NCBI GenBank assembly: GCA_030817875.1
Contig: JAUSZU010000001.1
Span: 992,001 to 1,056,000, forward strand
From: Flavobacterium sp. W4I14
GTDB taxonomy: Bacteria > Bacteroidota > Bacteroidia > Sphingobacteriales > Sphingobacteriaceae
Length of the DNA stretch: 64,000 bases
Direction of reading: 5' to 3'
Part shown: positions 63,508-64,000 of the stretch, piece after piece
How the letters are laid out: each line of letters opens with the position of its first letter
Position numbering within the stretch: position 1 is the first letter of the stretch
The notes under the pieces: generated by a model
The model's database searches: none
What the model saw: only the letters and a program-made list of their open reading frames with translations
What the model was told of the DNA's origin: nothing
Position numbers and translations under genes: made by a program

Positions 63508-63816
63508 GTGGAAAGGCTTTTTCCCGTTTACAGGGGCCTACAGCGGCCATTGACCTATAAAGGTTTTAAGGGACGATTTATTTATTGGGGCGTGGGTATC
63601 CTGCTGCTCTCGCTGGTTATCGGTGCGCTGACCATGGCGCTCATCAATATGTATGTAGGAGCGATCATTATGCTCTCGCTGGTCATCGGCGGCTTTTTTT
63701 ACATCGGGATCTGCCAGAAAAAGGGACTTCACAACAAGACGCGTTCTGTTGGGATCTATCTCCAGACCAACCATCTTTCAAAAATCAATCTTTATGGTAA
63801 GACAAAAAGAATTTAG
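63508..63816 (+). CDS. traF: DUF4133 conjugation protein, TraF
   Basis: GTG start at 63508 (VERLFPVYRGLQRPLTYKGF). Two membrane segments (FIYWGVGILLLSLVIGALTM and GAIIMLSLVIGGFFYIGICQ) match DUF4133, the VirB3-like part of the transfer channel. It overlaps the TraG start by 23 bp. Confidence 0.85.
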   Translation: MERLFPVYRGLQRPLTYKGFKGRFIYWGVGILLLSLVIGALTMALINMYVGAIIMLSLVIGGFFYIGICQKKGLHNKTRSVGIYLQTNHLSKINLYGKTKRI

Positions 63817-64000
63817 GGTACCCTATTTGGGGATCGATATCGGTGCTGAACTGGATATTTTATACGGACTCAATGGAGAATTCTCCGTGCTGATCGATAT
63901 TACAAACCCAGTGCTCAGGTTTGGCGGAGATACCGTGGCCTATGATAATTTTCATGAGCTATTTGCAAACCTGGCCAGGGTCATTGGAGAAGGCCATGTT
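63794..64000 (+). CDS. traG: TraG-family conjugation ATPase, N-terminal part
   Basis: ATG at 63794 opens MVRQKEFRVPYLGIDIGAEL, then ILYGLNGEFSVLIDITNPVL and so on. This is the N-terminus of Bacteroidota TraG (VirB4-like) ATPases, which drive pilus and channel assembly. Only 69 codons fit before the window ends, so the Walker motifs lie outside. Position after DUF4133 is conserved. Confidence 0.85.
   Translation, partial: MVRQKEFRVPYLGIDIGAELDILYGLNGEFSVLIDITNPVLRFGGDTVAYDNFHELFANLARVIGEGHV

Noticed and set aside
1-64000. Attachment sites, integrase and tRNA ends of the conjugative element
   Set aside because: None could be identified by eye. The element continues past the right edge, so its limits are unknown.

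Overview
The window looks like accessory DNA from a member of the Bacteroidota, most likely family Sphingobacteriaceae (Pedobacter-like). Support: a SusC/SusD pair, a LytS/LytTR two-component system, a Bacteroidota-type conjugation block (ParA-like, DUF3408-like, DUF4134, DUF4133 and TraG genes), an HC1 histone-like protein, several TAnnTTTG promoter matches, and ISAon1-type transposase debris. No tRNA, rRNA, CRISPR array or integrase was found. The conjugation genes run off the right edge, so the mobile element is only partly contained.

Layout. 1-8 kb is mostly decaying DNA: remnants of a transposase, a GAF-PAS sensor and an AAA+ ATPase. They surround an apparently intact regulator fusing a degenerate receiver domain to a CRP/FNR module, with two tandem FNR-like boxes upstream. 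7.9-14 kb holds an HC1-like protein and accessory genes: a GIY-YIG nuclease beside a PD-(D/E)XK nuclease, a KAP-family NTPase, and a frameshifted gene. 14.5-35 kb is a repair and conflict cargo block: a Fpg/Nei-like glycosylase, an ExoIII fragment, a HEPN protein, a DUF3560 protein, LigD, AlkB, the ImuA-ImuB-DnaE2 mutasome, a PIN protein, a nuclease-ImmA/IrrE fusion, an interrupted HNH endonuclease and a dead serine recombinase. Much of this block (17.4-35.5 kb) lies between two nearly identical 178-bp repeats, each just upstream of a mobile-element gene (DUF3560 and SSB).

35.5-41 kb is an element-maintenance block: SSB, DUF932, and a PRTRC cassette (E, C, a tiny overlooked ORF, an associated protein, B and ThiF). 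41-54 kb is regulatory and envelope cargo: a LytS/LytTR pair, an XRE regulator, an in-frame TlpA-thioredoxin/SusC fusion with SusD, small envelope proteins, a CRP-like regulator, an RteC-like protein and an excisionase-like HTH protein. Two of these regulatory genes share the operator-like palindrome GTGGTA-N5-TACCAC. 54.5-58.9 kb carries a caspase-like protease translationally coupled to an alpha/beta hydrolase, facing a pentapeptide-type membrane protein; this is the best candidate here for an undescribed conflict system. 59.7-64 kb is the mobilization and transfer region: MobC-like protein, relaxase, ParA-like ATPase and TraB-G-like genes. The gap between the MobC-like and relaxase genes is filled by a degenerate repeat kept in exact 8-bp phase.

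Working together, the relaxase, MobC-like protein and Tra proteins would move the element; SSB, DUF932, DUF3560 and PRTRC proteins would help it establish; and the repair, mutagenesis and nuclease genes are cargo. Functions are assigned from motifs read by eye; no database search was possible.
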